From Streptomyces sp. DH5 (lineage in GTDB: Bacteria > Actinomycetota > Actinomycetes > Streptomycetales > Streptomycetaceae): a stretch of DNA of 64,000 bases. Each line of letters starts with the position of its first letter. The stretch's first letter is position 1. Where the stretch lies: the NCBI RefSeq assembly GCF_020873915.1, contig NZ_JAHWGP010000008.1, positions 124,001-188,000 on the forward strand. The letters run 5' to 3'. Made by a program: the position numbers and the translations under genes. A model generated the notes under the pieces. The model saw only the letters and a program-made list of their open reading frames with translations, did not search any database and had not been told where the DNA came from. Shown piece after piece: positions 38,873-47,326 of this stretch.

Positions 38873-39688
38873 ATGGCCGAAATCGTCACCGTCACCGACC
38901 CCGGCGACCCCCGGCTGCGCGACTACACCGGCCTGACCGACGTCGAACTGCGGCGGCGGCGCGAACCCGCGGAGGGCCTGTTCATCGCCGAGGGCGAGAA
39001 GGTCATCCGGCGCGCCGGGGAAGCCGGCTACGCGATGCGGTCCATGCTGCTGTCGGCGAAGTGGGTCGACGTCATGCGGGACGTCATCGACCGGTCCGAC
39101 GCCCCGGTGTACGTGGTGGACCCCGCGCTCGCCGAGGAGGTCACCGGCTACCACGTGCATCGCGGCGCGCTCGCCTCCATGCGGCGTCGGCCCCTGCCCG
39201 CGGGGGCCGACGTGCTGCGCACCGCCCGGCGGGTCGTCGTCATGGAGTCCGTCAACGACCACACCAACATCGGCGCGATCTTCCGTTCGGCCGCCGCCCT
39301 CGGCATGGACGCCGTCCTGCTCTCGCCGGACTGCGCCGACCCCCTGTACCGGCGCAGCGTGAAGGTGTCGATGGGGGCGGTCTTCTCCGTGCCGTACGCG
39401 CGGGTGGACACCTGGCCCGGCGGGCTGGAGGCGGTGCGGGAGGCGGGGTTCCGGCTGCTCGCGCTCACTCCCGGCGAGAGGGCCCGACCCCTGGACGACG
39501 TGGCCCCGCACCGGATGGAACGGGTGGCGCTGATGCTCGGCGCGGAGGGCAGCGGTCTGTCCTCCCGGGCCCTCGCGGCCGCCGACGAGTGGGTCCGCAT
39601 CCCGATGTCCCACGGCGTCGACTCCCTCAACGTGGGAGCCGCGGCCGCGGTCGCCTTCTACGCGGTGACCGCGGGGCGCCCGCAGTAG
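38873..39688 (+). CDS. SpoU/TrmH-family RNA 2'-O-methyltransferase
   Basis: A 271-residue SPOUT enzyme. The three motifs are VVVMESVNDHTNIGAIFRSA, ALMLGAEGSGLSSRAL and RIPMSHGVDSLNVGAAAAVA, in order. The N-terminus (about 1-110) is the RNA-binding substrate domain. It methylates a ribose in rRNA or tRNA; which site is unknown. It starts 1 nt after cobA, so it is probably co-transcribed with it. Confidence 0.92.
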   Translation: MAEIVTVTDPGDPRLRDYTGLTDVELRRRREPAEGLFIAEGEKVIRRAGEAGYAMRSMLLSAKWVDVMRDVIDRSDAPVYVVDPALAEEVTGYHVHRGALASMRRRPLPAGADVLRTARRVVVMESVNDHTNIGAIFRSAAALGMDAVLLSPDCADPLYRRSVKVSMGAVFSVPYARVDTWPGGLEAVREAGFRLLALTPGERARPLDDVAPHRMERVALMLGAEGSGLSSRALAAADEWVRIPMSHGVDSLNVGAAAAVAFYAVTAGRPQ

Positions 39689-39791
39689 CCGGCCTCGAGA
39701 CGCCCGCGGCGGGATCCCGCGTCGCCCGGGCGACAGGCGGCCACGGCGCGTTCGTGCGAGCCGCTCGGGCGTTCCCGCCGATGCCGCCGTG

Positions 39792-41078
39792 TCACCCCGG
39801 GCCCTGGCAGCCCTGCACCAGCGTGATGCCCAGCGCGACCACCAGCGTCACCACGACGAACACGAACAGCCGCTGCCTGAGCAGCCGCGGATTGGCCGGC
39901 CGCAGGCCGGTACCGGTCGTCCGGGGCCCCGGACGGCGCGTACCGGTGCCGGACCGCGTGGTGTTCCGGGACGCGGGCGCGGGGCGCGATCCGCTCCGGG
40001 ACGGTGTGTTCCCGCGCGGGTTGCTGTCCCGCGCGGACCCGCTCCGCGCGGCAGGCACGCCTCGGTTGCCCCGTGCCGGGGAGGACCCGCTGTTCCCGGC
40101 TGAGGGCGCGGGCCCGCGCCCGCGCGGGGGAGGGGTCCCCTGTCCGCCCTGCCTGCGCCGTGTCCGCTCCTGGTAGGTGTCCGCGAGGCGCCCGCCCGGT
40201 CGGTCCGGCTCGGGGGCGCGTGGCGCCGGCGGACGGACGTCGGCCAGGCCCTGGGCCTCCCGCGCGGCGATCTCCTTGAGCCGCAACGACAGTTGGAGTG
40301 TGCTGGGCCGCTCGTCGGGGTTCTTCGCCAGGCAGGCGCGGACGAGCGGGGCCAGCGCGTCGGGGACGCCGTGCAGCTGGGCCTCCTCGTGCACCACGCG
40401 GTACAGCATCACCTCCGAACTGCCGTGCCCGAAGGGGGAGTCGCCCATCGACGCGTAAGCGAGCGTGGCGCCCAGGGAGAACACGTCCGTGGCCGGTGTG
40501 ACGGCCGCCCCGCGCACCTGTTCCGGAGCGAGGAATCCGGGCGAGCCGACCGCCGTGCCGACGTGGGTGAGCGTCGAGGCGCCCGTGGCCCAGGCGATGC
40601 CGAAGTCGATGATCCGCGGTCCCTTCGGGGACAGCAGGATGTTGGACGGCTTGAGGTCCCGGTGCACCACGCCGGCCTCGTGCACGGCGACCAGCCCTTC
40701 CGAGAGGGCCGCGCCGACCGCCGCGATGTCGGCGGCGTGGAGCGGCCCCTCACCGGCGACCTTGTCGTGCAGCGAGGGGCCGGGCACGTATTGCGTGGCG
40801 AACCACGGCCGGTCCGCGTCCAGGTCGGCGGCCACCAGCCGGGCCGTGCAGCCGCCCCGGATGCGCCGGGCCGCCGACACCTCCCGCGCGAACCGCGAAC
40901 GGAACTCCTGGTCCTCCGCCAGATCCGGCCGGATGACCTTCAGCGCGACCCGCTGCCCCTTCTTGTCGGAGCCCAGGTAGACCACGCCCATCCCACCCGC
41001 GCCGAGCCGTCGGTGGAGCCTGAAAGAGCCGACGACGCGCGGGTCCTCGCGCCTCAGGCGCATCATCGCCATGTTCAT
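39792..41078 (-). CDS. Membrane-anchored Ser/Thr protein kinase
   Basis: A 428-residue Hanks-type kinase. The Gly loop is RLGAGGMGVVYLG, the Lys is in VALKVI, the catalytic loop is VVHRDLKPSNIL, and DFGIAWATG and GFLAPEQV follow. After about residue 285 comes a disordered Arg/Gly/Pro/Ser linker, then one membrane helix near the C-terminus (RLFVFVVVTLVVALGITLV). There is no PASTA or other sensor outside. The signal it detects is unknown. ATG 41078 (MNMAMMRL) is chosen; 41072 is possible. Confidence 0.92.
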   Translation of the reverse strand: MNMAMMRLRREDPRVVGSFRLHRRLGAGGMGVVYLGSDKKGQRVALKVIRPDLAEDQEFRSRFAREVSAARRIRGGCTARLVAADLDADRPWFATQYVPGPSLHDKVAGEGPLHAADIAAVGAALSEGLVAVHEAGVVHRDLKPSNILLSPKGPRIIDFGIAWATGASTLTHVGTAVGSPGFLAPEQVRGAAVTPATDVFSLGATLAYASMGDSPFGHGSSEVMLYRVVHEEAQLHGVPDALAPLVRACLAKNPDERPSTLQLSLRLKEIAAREAQGLADVRPPAPRAPEPDRPGGRLADTYQERTRRRQGGQGTPPPRGRGPAPSAGNSGSSPARGNRGVPAARSGSARDSNPRGNTPSRSGSRPAPASRNTTRSGTGTRRPGPRTTGTGLRPANPRLLRQRLFVFVVVTLVVALGITLVQGCQGPG

Positions 41079-41273
41079 CCCCGCTGCCCGGTCCTGTGAC
41101 GTGCCACAGCTTACGTTTCCCCGGCGGCCAGTGCGCAGAGGCCGCGCCCTCTCGAACCGGTGGATTGTCAGTGCCGGGTGGGAGACTTGAAAGGTGGTCA
41201 GGGAGTGTGCGAACAGGCCGGGTTCGCGCGCTGGGTGATCCCAACCACCTGACGGTGAAGGGGGATTGATCGC

Positions 41274-41549
41274 ATGAAGGGTGACCGGGTGGAGATCGTC
41301 GTGGACGCCGGGGACACGACGCGCACGTACGAGGTGGTGGCGAGCAGGGCGGGACGCAGGGTGGAGACGGCGGTGCGCCGGGGGGTGGTCGAAGTGAGCG
41401 AAGTCACCCGTACCGGGGCGGTCGTGCGCACGGCCCGGTTCATGGCGAACCGCGTGCTCGCGCTGGTGGAGCAACCGGTGCCGCGGGAGGACGGCTCGGA
41501 GAAACGGGGTCAGAGCGGGCGGCCCTTCGGGGATGACCCTGAGACCTAG
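41274..41549 (+). CDS. Small basic/acidic beta-rich protein, unknown
   Basis: A 91-residue protein, MKGDRVEIVVDAGDTTRTYE at the start, with alternating short beta segments and a disordered acidic end (REDGSEKRGQSG). It looks like a small barrel of the DUF1918/SH3-like kind, but I cannot place it in a family. It is divergent from the kinase gene, with a GGGGGA site before the ATG. Confidence 0.6.
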   Translation: MKGDRVEIVVDAGDTTRTYEVVASRAGRRVETAVRRGVVEVSEVTRTGAVVRTARFMANRVLALVEQPVPREDGSEKRGQSGRPFGDDPET

Positions 41550-41743
41550 GACCTCGTCTCCACCCAGGGGAGTACGGGGCAGGTCGAGGCTCATCCTCCG
41601 GGAGGCCCGGCAATCGGTACGAGGGCATGACGCCCCCGAGGTGCCGGGCCCCTAAGTTTGAGGTCAAGCGGCGGGTGCGGTACTCGTCCCCCGAGGTCAG
41701 ACGCCCGCCGCCCAAGTCAACAGAAACGGCCAGGAGAGGGATC

Positions 41744-41923
41744 ATGGCGTACACGGCACCGCGGACCGCCGTCCGCACGCGGGAACACGGCGAGGGCCGT
41801 CGCCACCCGCTGGTGGCGACGCTGATGGCCCTTCCCCTGGCGGTCCTGCTCCTCCTCGTCTTCGACGGGTGGGAGACGGTGGCCACGCAGGCGTCGTCCG
41901 TGGGCGAGATGCTGGGGCGCTGA
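41744..41923 (+). CDS. 59-residue single-pass membrane protein
   Basis: The frame reads MAYTAPRTAVRTREHGEG, a basic stretch, then one hydrophobic helix LVATLMALPLAVLLLLVF and a short polar end. GGAGAGGG lies before the ATG, and a very strong terminator follows. No function can be assigned. Confidence 0.7.
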   Translation: MAYTAPRTAVRTREHGEGRRHPLVATLMALPLAVLLLLVFDGWETVATQASSVGEMLGR

Positions 41924-42011
41924 GCGGCGACCTCAGGCCCGGAAGAGCGGTCCGGGCGGGGACATCCACCCATGAAACCCCGTGGGGACGGGGGTGCGGC
42001 GGACGGCAGAA

Positions 42012-42045
42012 AATGCCGGCGCAGCTGGGGAGCTGCGCCGGCATT
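42012..42045. terminator. 15-bp perfect-stem terminator
   Basis: AATGCCGGCGCAGCT and AGCTGCGCCGGCATT pair perfectly around a GGGG tetraloop, 88 nt after the small membrane-protein gene. Confidence 0.92.
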
Positions 42046-42127
42046 GCCGTTCCCCCACACCTCCCGAGCCCGCTGCGAGCACTCACCCGACACGACGCCG
42101 GCCGCGCTTCCCCCTGGCATCCATGCC

Positions 42128-42261
42128 GCGGGAGCGTCCCGGCCGGGCAGGACGCCCGCCCTGTTCGCCACGCTCTCCGCTCTCCGCGTTCGCAGCTGCC
42201 ACTCGCGTCGCGGGAGTGTCCCGGCCGGGCAGGACGCCTGCCCCGTTCACCCGCTCTCCGC
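42128..42261. repeat. Two direct copies of a ~52-bp repeat
   Basis: Copies at 42128-42180 and 42210-42261 share GCGGGAG(C/T)GTCCCGG, CCGGGCAGGACGCC and a CTCTCCGC end, with a few substitutions. They lie in a 400-nt stretch between the terminator at 42045 and the next gene where I see no coding region. Confidence 0.75.
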
Positions 42262-42426
42262 GGGCAGTCGTGCCGCTGGGGCGGCACGGGTGGGCGCGAC
42301 GGCACCCCGCCCGCGCCGGGCTGCGCGTACACCCCCCGGCCCGCACCCACCCACGGCACCTCACAAGCACCGGGAGGTGCAACCCCCACCAAGGAGCCGC
42401 GCATCACCCCCGACCGCGACAGCCCG

Positions 42427-42439
42427 TACCCTCACCGAG
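42427..42439 (+). promoter_or_regulatory. -10 box of a leaderless transcript
   Basis: TACCCT at 42427-42432 lies 7 nt before the GTG at 42439, and no ribosome binding site is present between them. Confidence 0.5.
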
Positions 42440-43398
42440 TGCCCTCGGACCTCCTCCCCGCGCTGACAGCACACGTCACGGCAACAGCCCACGCCCACGC
42501 CCGCGACAGCGACGGTGTCAGCGACACAGAGCGCCCCTGCCCCTGCCCCGCAGGAACCCTCACCGCCCGCGACGACGACACCACCGTCGTCCACCACGCC
42601 GGCACCGTCGCCAAGGCCCACGCCCCCGGCACCGACCCCGCCCACCTCGCCCTCCGCCTCACCACCGCCGCCCACCTTCCCGGCATCCTCCTCCCCCCAC
42701 TCGCCCCGACGCCCGTCGAACTGCGCGGACGGCTCGTCACCCACTGGCCGTACGGCACCCCCGTGGACCCGGACGACCCCGACGCCGCCCCCTGGGAGGC
42801 CGCGGCCACCCTCCTCGCCCTCCTCCACCGCACCCCGCCCCCCGCCCCGGTACCCCCCATGCGCGGCCCGGCGAAGGCCGCCCACGCCATCGCCACCCTC
42901 CGGGCCACCGCACCCGGCCACCCCGCCACGGCTCCGGTACTGCGCGCCTGGGCCACCCTCCCCGCCTGGGCCCGCGACGAGGCCCCTATGCCCGACTCGG
43001 CCACCCTCTGCCACGGCGACTTCCACCTCGGCCAGCTCGTACGCCATCCCGGCCCCGGAGCCTCCTGGCTGCTGATCGACGTCGACGACCTCGGCACGGG
43101 CGTCCCGACGTGGGACCTGGCCCGCCCCGCGGCCTGGTACGCCTGCGGACTCCTCGCCCCCGACGAGTGGCAGCGCTTCCTCACCGCCTACCGCACGGCC
43201 CGCGGACCGGCCGTACCGCCCGACGGTGACCCCTGGACCGCGCTGGACGCCCCGGCGCGTGCCCTCACCGCGCAGACCGCCGCCCGCGCCGTGGCCAAGG
43301 CGGTCGCGGCGGACCGCCCGCTCGACGAGGTGGAGCGGGCGCTGGTCGACGCCTGCGCGCGCATGGGCGCCGTCCGGCCTTCGTCCCCACCGGATTGA
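42439..43398 (+). CDS. Aminoglycoside-phosphotransferase-fold (APH) family protein
   Basis: A 319-residue protein with the APH kinase core. The catalytic loop is LCHGDFHLGQLV (about residue 193) and the metal-binding LLIDVDDLGTGVPTWDLA follows. The N-lobe is short and Pro/Ala-rich. Such proteins phosphorylate small hydroxylated metabolites or antibiotics. Resistance is not implied by sequence alone. Third codon positions are unusually C-rich even for the region. Confidence 0.85.
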   Translation: MPSDLLPALTAHVTATAHAHARDSDGVSDTERPCPCPAGTLTARDDDTTVVHHAGTVAKAHAPGTDPAHLALRLTTAAHLPGILLPPLAPTPVELRGRLVTHWPYGTPVDPDDPDAAPWEAAATLLALLHRTPPPAPVPPMRGPAKAAHAIATLRATAPGHPATAPVLRAWATLPAWARDEAPMPDSATLCHGDFHLGQLVRHPGPGASWLLIDVDDLGTGVPTWDLARPAAWYACGLLAPDEWQRFLTAYRTARGPAVPPDGDPWTALDAPARALTAQTAARAVAKAVAADRPLDEVERALVDACARMGAVRPSSPPD

Positions 43399-43499
43399 GG
43401 GGAAGTTCCGCGACGTAGGGTGCAACCGACCCCCGCCCGGACGGAGTCTGTCCTGGCGATACGCGAAGAGGGAAGAACCGGCGAGGAGTTGAACCGATC

Positions 43500-43799
43500 A
43501 TGCAGTGTCCGAAGTGCCGTGCCCCGATGCACACCTACAACCGCAACGGTGTCCAGATCGAGCAGTGCAGCGGGTGCCGAGGGATCTTCCTCGACTACGG
43601 CGAACTGGAGTCGCTGACCCGCCTGGAGTCCCAGTGGGCCCAGCCCGCGCCTCCCGCCCCGCCGGCGGCCCCGGCCGCTCCTGCCGCGCCGCAGGCCTAC
43701 CCCGCGGCCCCGCAGCCGCCCGCGTGGGGCGCACCGCACGCCGGCCACTACGGCCACCGCCGGCACAAGAGCTTCGGCCACATGCTCTTCTCCAGCTGA
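43500..43799 (+). CDS. TFIIB-type zinc-ribbon protein
   Basis: A 99-residue protein. The N-terminal zinc ribbon has MQCPKCRAPMHTYNRNGV and IEQCSGCRGIFLDYGELESL (Cys3, Cys6, Cys23, Cys26). A Pro/Ala/Gln-rich middle and a His-rich end (PHAGHYGHRRHKSFGH) follow. Possibly nucleic-acid or metal binding; the function is unknown. Confidence 0.85.
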   Translation: MQCPKCRAPMHTYNRNGVQIEQCSGCRGIFLDYGELESLTRLESQWAQPAPPAPPAAPAAPAAPQAYPAAPQPPAWGAPHAGHYGHRRHKSFGHMLFSS

Positions 43800-43805
43800 C
43801 ACGCG

Positions 43806-43838
43806 CCGAAGCCCCCGGTCGTCGACCGGGGGCTTCGG
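43806..43838. terminator. Bidirectional terminator
   Basis: CCGAAGCCCCCGGTC and GACCGGGGGCTTCGG pair over 15 bp around GTC. It serves the zinc-ribbon gene on the plus strand and the tRNA operon on the minus strand. Confidence 0.9.
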
Positions 43839-43846
43839 CTGGTGTG

Positions 43847-43918
43847 TGGACGATACTGGGATTGAACCAGTGACCTCTTCCGTGTCAGGGAAGCGCTCTC
43901 CCGCTGAGCTAATCGTCC
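43847..43918 (-). tRNA. tRNA-Val (GAC)
   Basis: A 72-nt tRNA whose acceptor arms are GGACGAT/ATCGTCC. The anticodon loop CTGACAC gives GAC and the T-arm is GGTTCAATCC. No CCA is encoded. It is the last of five tRNAs in the operon. Confidence 0.95.
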
Positions 43919-43961
43919 TCGGGACCACGACCACTCTGCGGAGCGGATCATGGGCACTGCG

Positions 43962-44033
43962 TGCGCGATACTGGGATTGAACCAGTGACCTCTTCCGTGT
44001 CAGGGAAGCGCTCTCCCGCTGAGCTAATCGCGC
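43962..44033 (-). tRNA. tRNA-Val (GAC), variant acceptor stem
   Basis: The same core as its neighbours with anticodon GAC, but the acceptor stem is GCGCGAT/ATCGCGC. The compensatory changes keep pairing, so the gene is functional. Confidence 0.95.
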
Positions 44034-44052
44034 AGAGGATCCGGGGATCCAG

Positions 44053-44124
44053 TGGACGATACTGGGATTGAACCAGTGACCTCTTCCGTGTCAGGGAAGC
44101 GCTCTCCCGCTGAGCTAATCGTCC
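44053..44124 (-). tRNA. tRNA-Val (GAC)
   Basis: Identical in its 72 nt to the copy at 43847, with acceptor GGACGAT/ATCGTCC and anticodon GAC. Confidence 0.95.
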
Positions 44125-44128
44125 TTGG

Positions 44129-44199
44129 AGGTGGAGACGGGATTTGAACCCGTGTAGACGGCTTTGCAGGCCGTTGCCTCGCCTCTCGGCCACTCCACC
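44129..44199 (-). tRNA. tRNA-Cys (GCA)
   Basis: A 71-nt tRNA with acceptor GGTGGAG/CTCCACC and anticodon loop CTGCAAA giving GCA. The T-arm is GGGTTCAAATCCC. It lies 4 nt upstream of the first tRNA-Val in transcription order. Confidence 0.95.
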
Positions 44200-44236
44200 A
44201 GGAGTGTAGGGGACCGGGATGTCCCCTCTTCCTTCG

Positions 44237-44309
44237 AGCGGACGACGAGGTTCGAACTCGCGACCTCAACCTTGGCAAGGTTGCGCTCTACCAACTGAGC
44301 TACGTCCGC
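44237..44309 (-). tRNA. tRNA-Gly (GCC)
   Basis: A 73-nt tRNA with acceptor GCGGACG/CGTCCGC and anticodon loop TTGCCAA giving GCC. The T-arm is GAGTTCGAACCTC. It is the first gene of the operon. Confidence 0.95.
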
Positions 44310-44350
44310 CTGTCGTTTCGGTCGGCTTGCGCTTCCCGGCGACGAAGTGA

Positions 44351-44378
44351 ACTCTAGCGGATTCCGGGGCCAGCACAA
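44351..44378 (-). promoter_or_regulatory. Promoter of the tRNA operon
   Basis: On the minus strand TTGTGC (-35) and TAGAGT (-10) are separated by 16 nt and lie about 40 nt before tRNA-Gly. This resembles the vegetative sigma consensus. Confidence 0.65.
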
Positions 44379-44486
44379 AAACCCGTTTGTGCAGCGTGCT
44401 GCGCTGCGCCTGCTCGCGGACGTGCCCGGCGGCCCCTGACCGGCACGTCCACGGCACCGGAACCGGGCCCGCCATAGACTCGACAC

Positions 44487-45539
44487 GTGCTGGACCTCCC
44501 GCCTCTCGCCCGCTTCGGTGACCTCGTCGCCACCGGACTCGCCGACGTCACCGACGACCCCGCCGCCCTGGAGTCCACCGGCTTCTGGGCCGTCGCCGCC
44601 GACTTCGAGGGCCGCCTGACCTGCGCCCGCTTCCGTGAGGTCCGCGAGCAGCCGGTTCCCGCGCCGGTGCCCGGCGCCTGGCGGGGACCGGCCGCCGGTG
44701 ACTGGACGTCCTCCCTCGACCGCGCCGCGTACACGGCGGCCGTCCGCCGCATCCGCGAGCACATAGCGGCCGGCGAGGTCTACCAGGCCAACCTCTGCCG
44801 CGTCCTGTCCGCGCCCGTGCCGTCCGACGCGGACGTGGACGCCCTCACCGCCCTGCTGGCCCGCGGAAACCCCGCGCCCTACGCCGGAACGTTTCGGCTG
44901 CCGGGGCACGGCGTGGAGATCGCCACCGCGTCGCCCGAGCTCTTCCTGCGCCGGGAGGACCGGACCGTGGAGTCCGGACCGATCAAGGGCACCGGGAGGA
45001 CCGAGGCCGACCTGCTGGAGAAGGACTACGCCGAGAACGTCATGATCGTCGACCTGGTCCGCAACGACATCGGACAGGTCTGCGGCCCCGGCACCGTGAC
45101 GGTCCCCGACCTGTGCGCCGTCGAGAAGCACCCGGGCCTGGTCCACCTGGTCTCCACGGTGCGCGGCGAACTGCGCCCCGGGACCGGCTGGCCGGAACTC
45201 CTCCCGGCCGCGTTCCCGCCCGGCTCCGTCACCGGCGCGCCCAAGTCGAGCGCCCTGCGGATCATCGAAGCGCTGGAGACCGCGCCCCGCGGCCCCTACT
45301 GCGGCGGCATCGGCTGGGTGGACGCCGACCGCGGCACCGGCGTGCTGGCGGTGGGCATCCGCACCTTCTGGATCGACCGGGAGACGACCGGCGGTGCCGT
45401 GCTGCGTTTCGGCACCGGCGCCGGGATCACCTGGGGCTCCGACCCCGAGGGGGAGTGGCGGGAGACCGAGCTGAAGGCCTCCCGGCTGCTCACGGTAGCG
45501 TCGGGAACGTACGAGGTGAGTGAAGGGACCTGGACGTGA
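44487..45539 (+). CDS. pabB: Aminodeoxychorismate synthase component I-type chorismate-binding enzyme
   Basis: A 350-residue chorismate-binding protein lacking much of the usual N-terminal domain. AAVRRIREHIAAGEVYQANL, SPELFLRREDRTVESGPIKG, RNDIGQVCGPGTV and PPGSVTGAPKSSALRIIEAL are typical. It aminates chorismate for p-aminobenzoate and folate. It overlaps the lyase gene pabC by 4 nt; no PabA amidotransferase is adjacent, so one must lie elsewhere. Confidence 0.88.
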   Translation: MLDLPPLARFGDLVATGLADVTDDPAALESTGFWAVAADFEGRLTCARFREVREQPVPAPVPGAWRGPAAGDWTSSLDRAAYTAAVRRIREHIAAGEVYQANLCRVLSAPVPSDADVDALTALLARGNPAPYAGTFRLPGHGVEIATASPELFLRREDRTVESGPIKGTGRTEADLLEKDYAENVMIVDLVRNDIGQVCGPGTVTVPDLCAVEKHPGLVHLVSTVRGELRPGTGWPELLPAAFPPGSVTGAPKSSALRIIEALETAPRGPYCGGIGWVDADRGTGVLAVGIRTFWIDRETTGGAVLRFGTGAGITWGSDPEGEWRETELKASRLLTVASGTYEVSEGTWT

Positions 45540-46357
45540 AGATCTGGCTCGACGGCGGGCTGCAGGACACGGAGTCCGCCCGCGTCTCCGTCTTCGACCA
45601 CGGACTGACCGTGGGCGACGGCATCTTCGAGACCGTGAAGGCCGTGGACGGACGCCCGTTCGCGCTCACCCGGCATCTCGACCGGCTGACCCGGTCGGCC
45701 CGCGGACTCGGGCTGCCCGACCCCGACCTGGACGAGGTCCGCCGCGCCTGCGCCGCCGTCCTCGAGGCCAACCCCATGCCGCTCGGGCGACTGCGGCTCA
45801 CCTACACCGGCGGCCACGGCCCGCTCGGCTCCGACCGCGGGGACCGCGGCCCGACCCTCGTCGTCGCACTCGGCGAGACCGCCCGCCGCCCCGACTCCAC
45901 CGCGGTCATCACCGTCCCCTGGACCCGCAACGAGCGCGGCGCGCTCACCGGCCTGAAGACCACCTCGTACGCCGAGAACGTCGTCGCCCTCGCCCGCGCC
46001 CACGAACGGGGCGCCTCGGAGGCCCTGTTCGGCAACACCGTCGGGCAACTCTGCGAGGGCACCGGGTCGAACGTCTTCGTCGTACTCGACGGCGAGCTGC
46101 ACACCCCGCCGATCGCCTCCGGCTGCCTCGCCGGCATCACCCGGGCCCTCGCCGTCGAATGGACCGGCGCCAAGGAGACTGACCTGCCCCTGGACGTGCT
46201 GGAGCGTGCGGAGGAGATCTTCCTCACCTCCACCCTGCGCGACGTCCAGGCCGTGCACCGCGTCGACGACCGCGAACTGCCCGGCGCCCCCGGCCCGGTG
46301 ACCGCCAAGGCGATGCGGATCTTCGACGAGCGCTCCGGGGCCGACCTCGACCCGTGA
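45536..46357 (+). CDS. pabC: Class IV aminotransferase, probable aminodeoxychorismate lyase
   Basis: A 273-residue fold-type-IV PLP enzyme. VSVFDHGLTVGDGIFETVKA, GLKTTSYAENVVALARA (with the PLP lysine) and EALFGNTVGQLCEGTGSNVF match the family. The overlap with pabB makes aminodeoxychorismate lyase the likely role. The branched-chain or D-amino-acid aminotransferase alternatives are less likely from context. Confidence 0.88.
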   Translation: MKIWLDGGLQDTESARVSVFDHGLTVGDGIFETVKAVDGRPFALTRHLDRLTRSARGLGLPDPDLDEVRRACAAVLEANPMPLGRLRLTYTGGHGPLGSDRGDRGPTLVVALGETARRPDSTAVITVPWTRNERGALTGLKTTSYAENVVALARAHERGASEALFGNTVGQLCEGTGSNVFVVLDGELHTPPIASGCLAGITRALAVEWTGAKETDLPLDVLERAEEIFLTSTLRDVQAVHRVDDRELPGAPGPVTAKAMRIFDERSGADLDP

Positions 46358-46467
46358 CGGTCCGGACATGCGGTTGGTCCGAGTGCGCCGAAAGGAAGAG
46401 GGCCGGCCCGCAGGGTCTCCTCGGCCGGGGGTGGTGGTGGGAGACGGGTGGGGGTAGAACACCCGTG

Positions 46468-47292
46468 ATGACCACCACCCTGCGGCCGGCCGAGCCGCTC
46501 CAGCGGAATCCCGACGGCACGCGTTCGCGCCGCTACCAGGTGTGCGTGAACAGCCGTCCCGTCGGCGCCGTCCACCTCGGCACGCATCCCGTCTTCGGCG
46601 ACGCCGTCGCCCGGATCATGAGCCTGTCCATCGAGGAACCTGACCGCCGGCGCGGCCGGGGCACCGTGGCCGCGCTGGCGGCGGAGGAAGTGGCCCGCGG
46701 CTGGGGCTGCCGGCGCATCGAGGCGACGGTCCCCGCGGGGTCCGCCACCGCCCTCGGGCTCGCCACGGCCCTCGGTTACGTCGTACGCAACCGGAACATG
46801 GAGAAGGCCCTCGGAGACACTCCGCCCGGCCTGCCGGAGGGCAGCGTGGCCCGGCCCATGACCGGGGCCGAGTTCGGACCCTGGAGGGCCAGGGGCCAGG
46901 AGGAGTACGCGCGGACCTGGACCGAGCGCGGGGTGCCCGAGGCCGAGGCGCGGGCCAAGGCGGCGAACGACGACGCCGCCCTCCTGCCCCGGGGCCGCAC
47001 GACCGAGGGCATGCTCTTCAGCGTCCTGGAGCACCGGGGCACCCCCGTGGGCACCCTGTGGCTGGCGGTGAGCGGGGAACAGGCCTTCGTCTTCGACGTC
47101 CGGACGGACGCCGCGCACCGCGGCCGGGGGCACGGACGCACCCTCATGCTGCTCGCCGAGGCCCAGGCGGCCGCGGCCGGCCGGCGGGTCCTCGCGCTCA
47201 ACGTGTTCGCCGGCAACACACCGGCCGAGCGGCTCTACGACTCGCTCGCCTACGCCACGACCCGGTACTTCATGTACAAAACGCTGGTTTGA
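46468..47292 (+). CDS. Double-GNAT acetyltransferase, end altered by IS insertion
   Basis: A 274-residue protein. The N-terminal half is a GNAT with the loop RRGRGTVAALAAEEVA, and the C-terminal half is a second GNAT with VFDVRTDAAHRGRGHGRTLML and NTPAERLYDSLAYATTRYFM. The stop TGA (47290-47292) overlaps the first bases of the IS200/IS605 end, so the last residues may not be native. ATG 46468 is chosen; a GTG lies 3 nt upstream and no good ribosome site is visible. Confidence 0.82.
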   Translation: MTTTLRPAEPLQRNPDGTRSRRYQVCVNSRPVGAVHLGTHPVFGDAVARIMSLSIEEPDRRRGRGTVAALAAEEVARGWGCRRIEATVPAGSATALGLATALGYVVRNRNMEKALGDTPPGLPEGSVARPMTGAEFGPWRARGQEEYARTWTERGVPEAEARAKAANDDAALLPRGRTTEGMLFSVLEHRGTPVGTLWLAVSGEQAFVFDVRTDAAHRGRGHGRTLMLLAEAQAAAAGRRVLALNVFAGNTPAERLYDSLAYATTRYFMYKTLV

Positions 47293-47297
47293 CATCC

Positions 47298-47319
47298 TCG
47301 CCGCCCTGGAGGACGGCGA
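47298..47319 (-). ncRNA. IS end hairpin, probable 3' part of omega RNA
   Basis: A 10-pair stem with one mismatch and a 2-nt loop lies 7 nt beyond the tnpB stop. TnpB proteins use an RNA from the tnpB 3' end and transposon end as guide. The guide would be the host sequence just beyond this end, in the GNAT gene. Expression is inferred. Confidence 0.5.
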
Positions 47320-47326
47320 TTCCCGC

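Noticed and set aside
42439-43398. Antibiotic-resistance kinase
   Set aside because: Only the general APH fold is visible, and many such proteins have metabolic substrates.
44487-46357. Secondary-metabolite p-aminobenzoate or antibiotic cluster
   Set aside because: pabB and pabC sit alone among housekeeping genes, so ordinary folate synthesis explains them.
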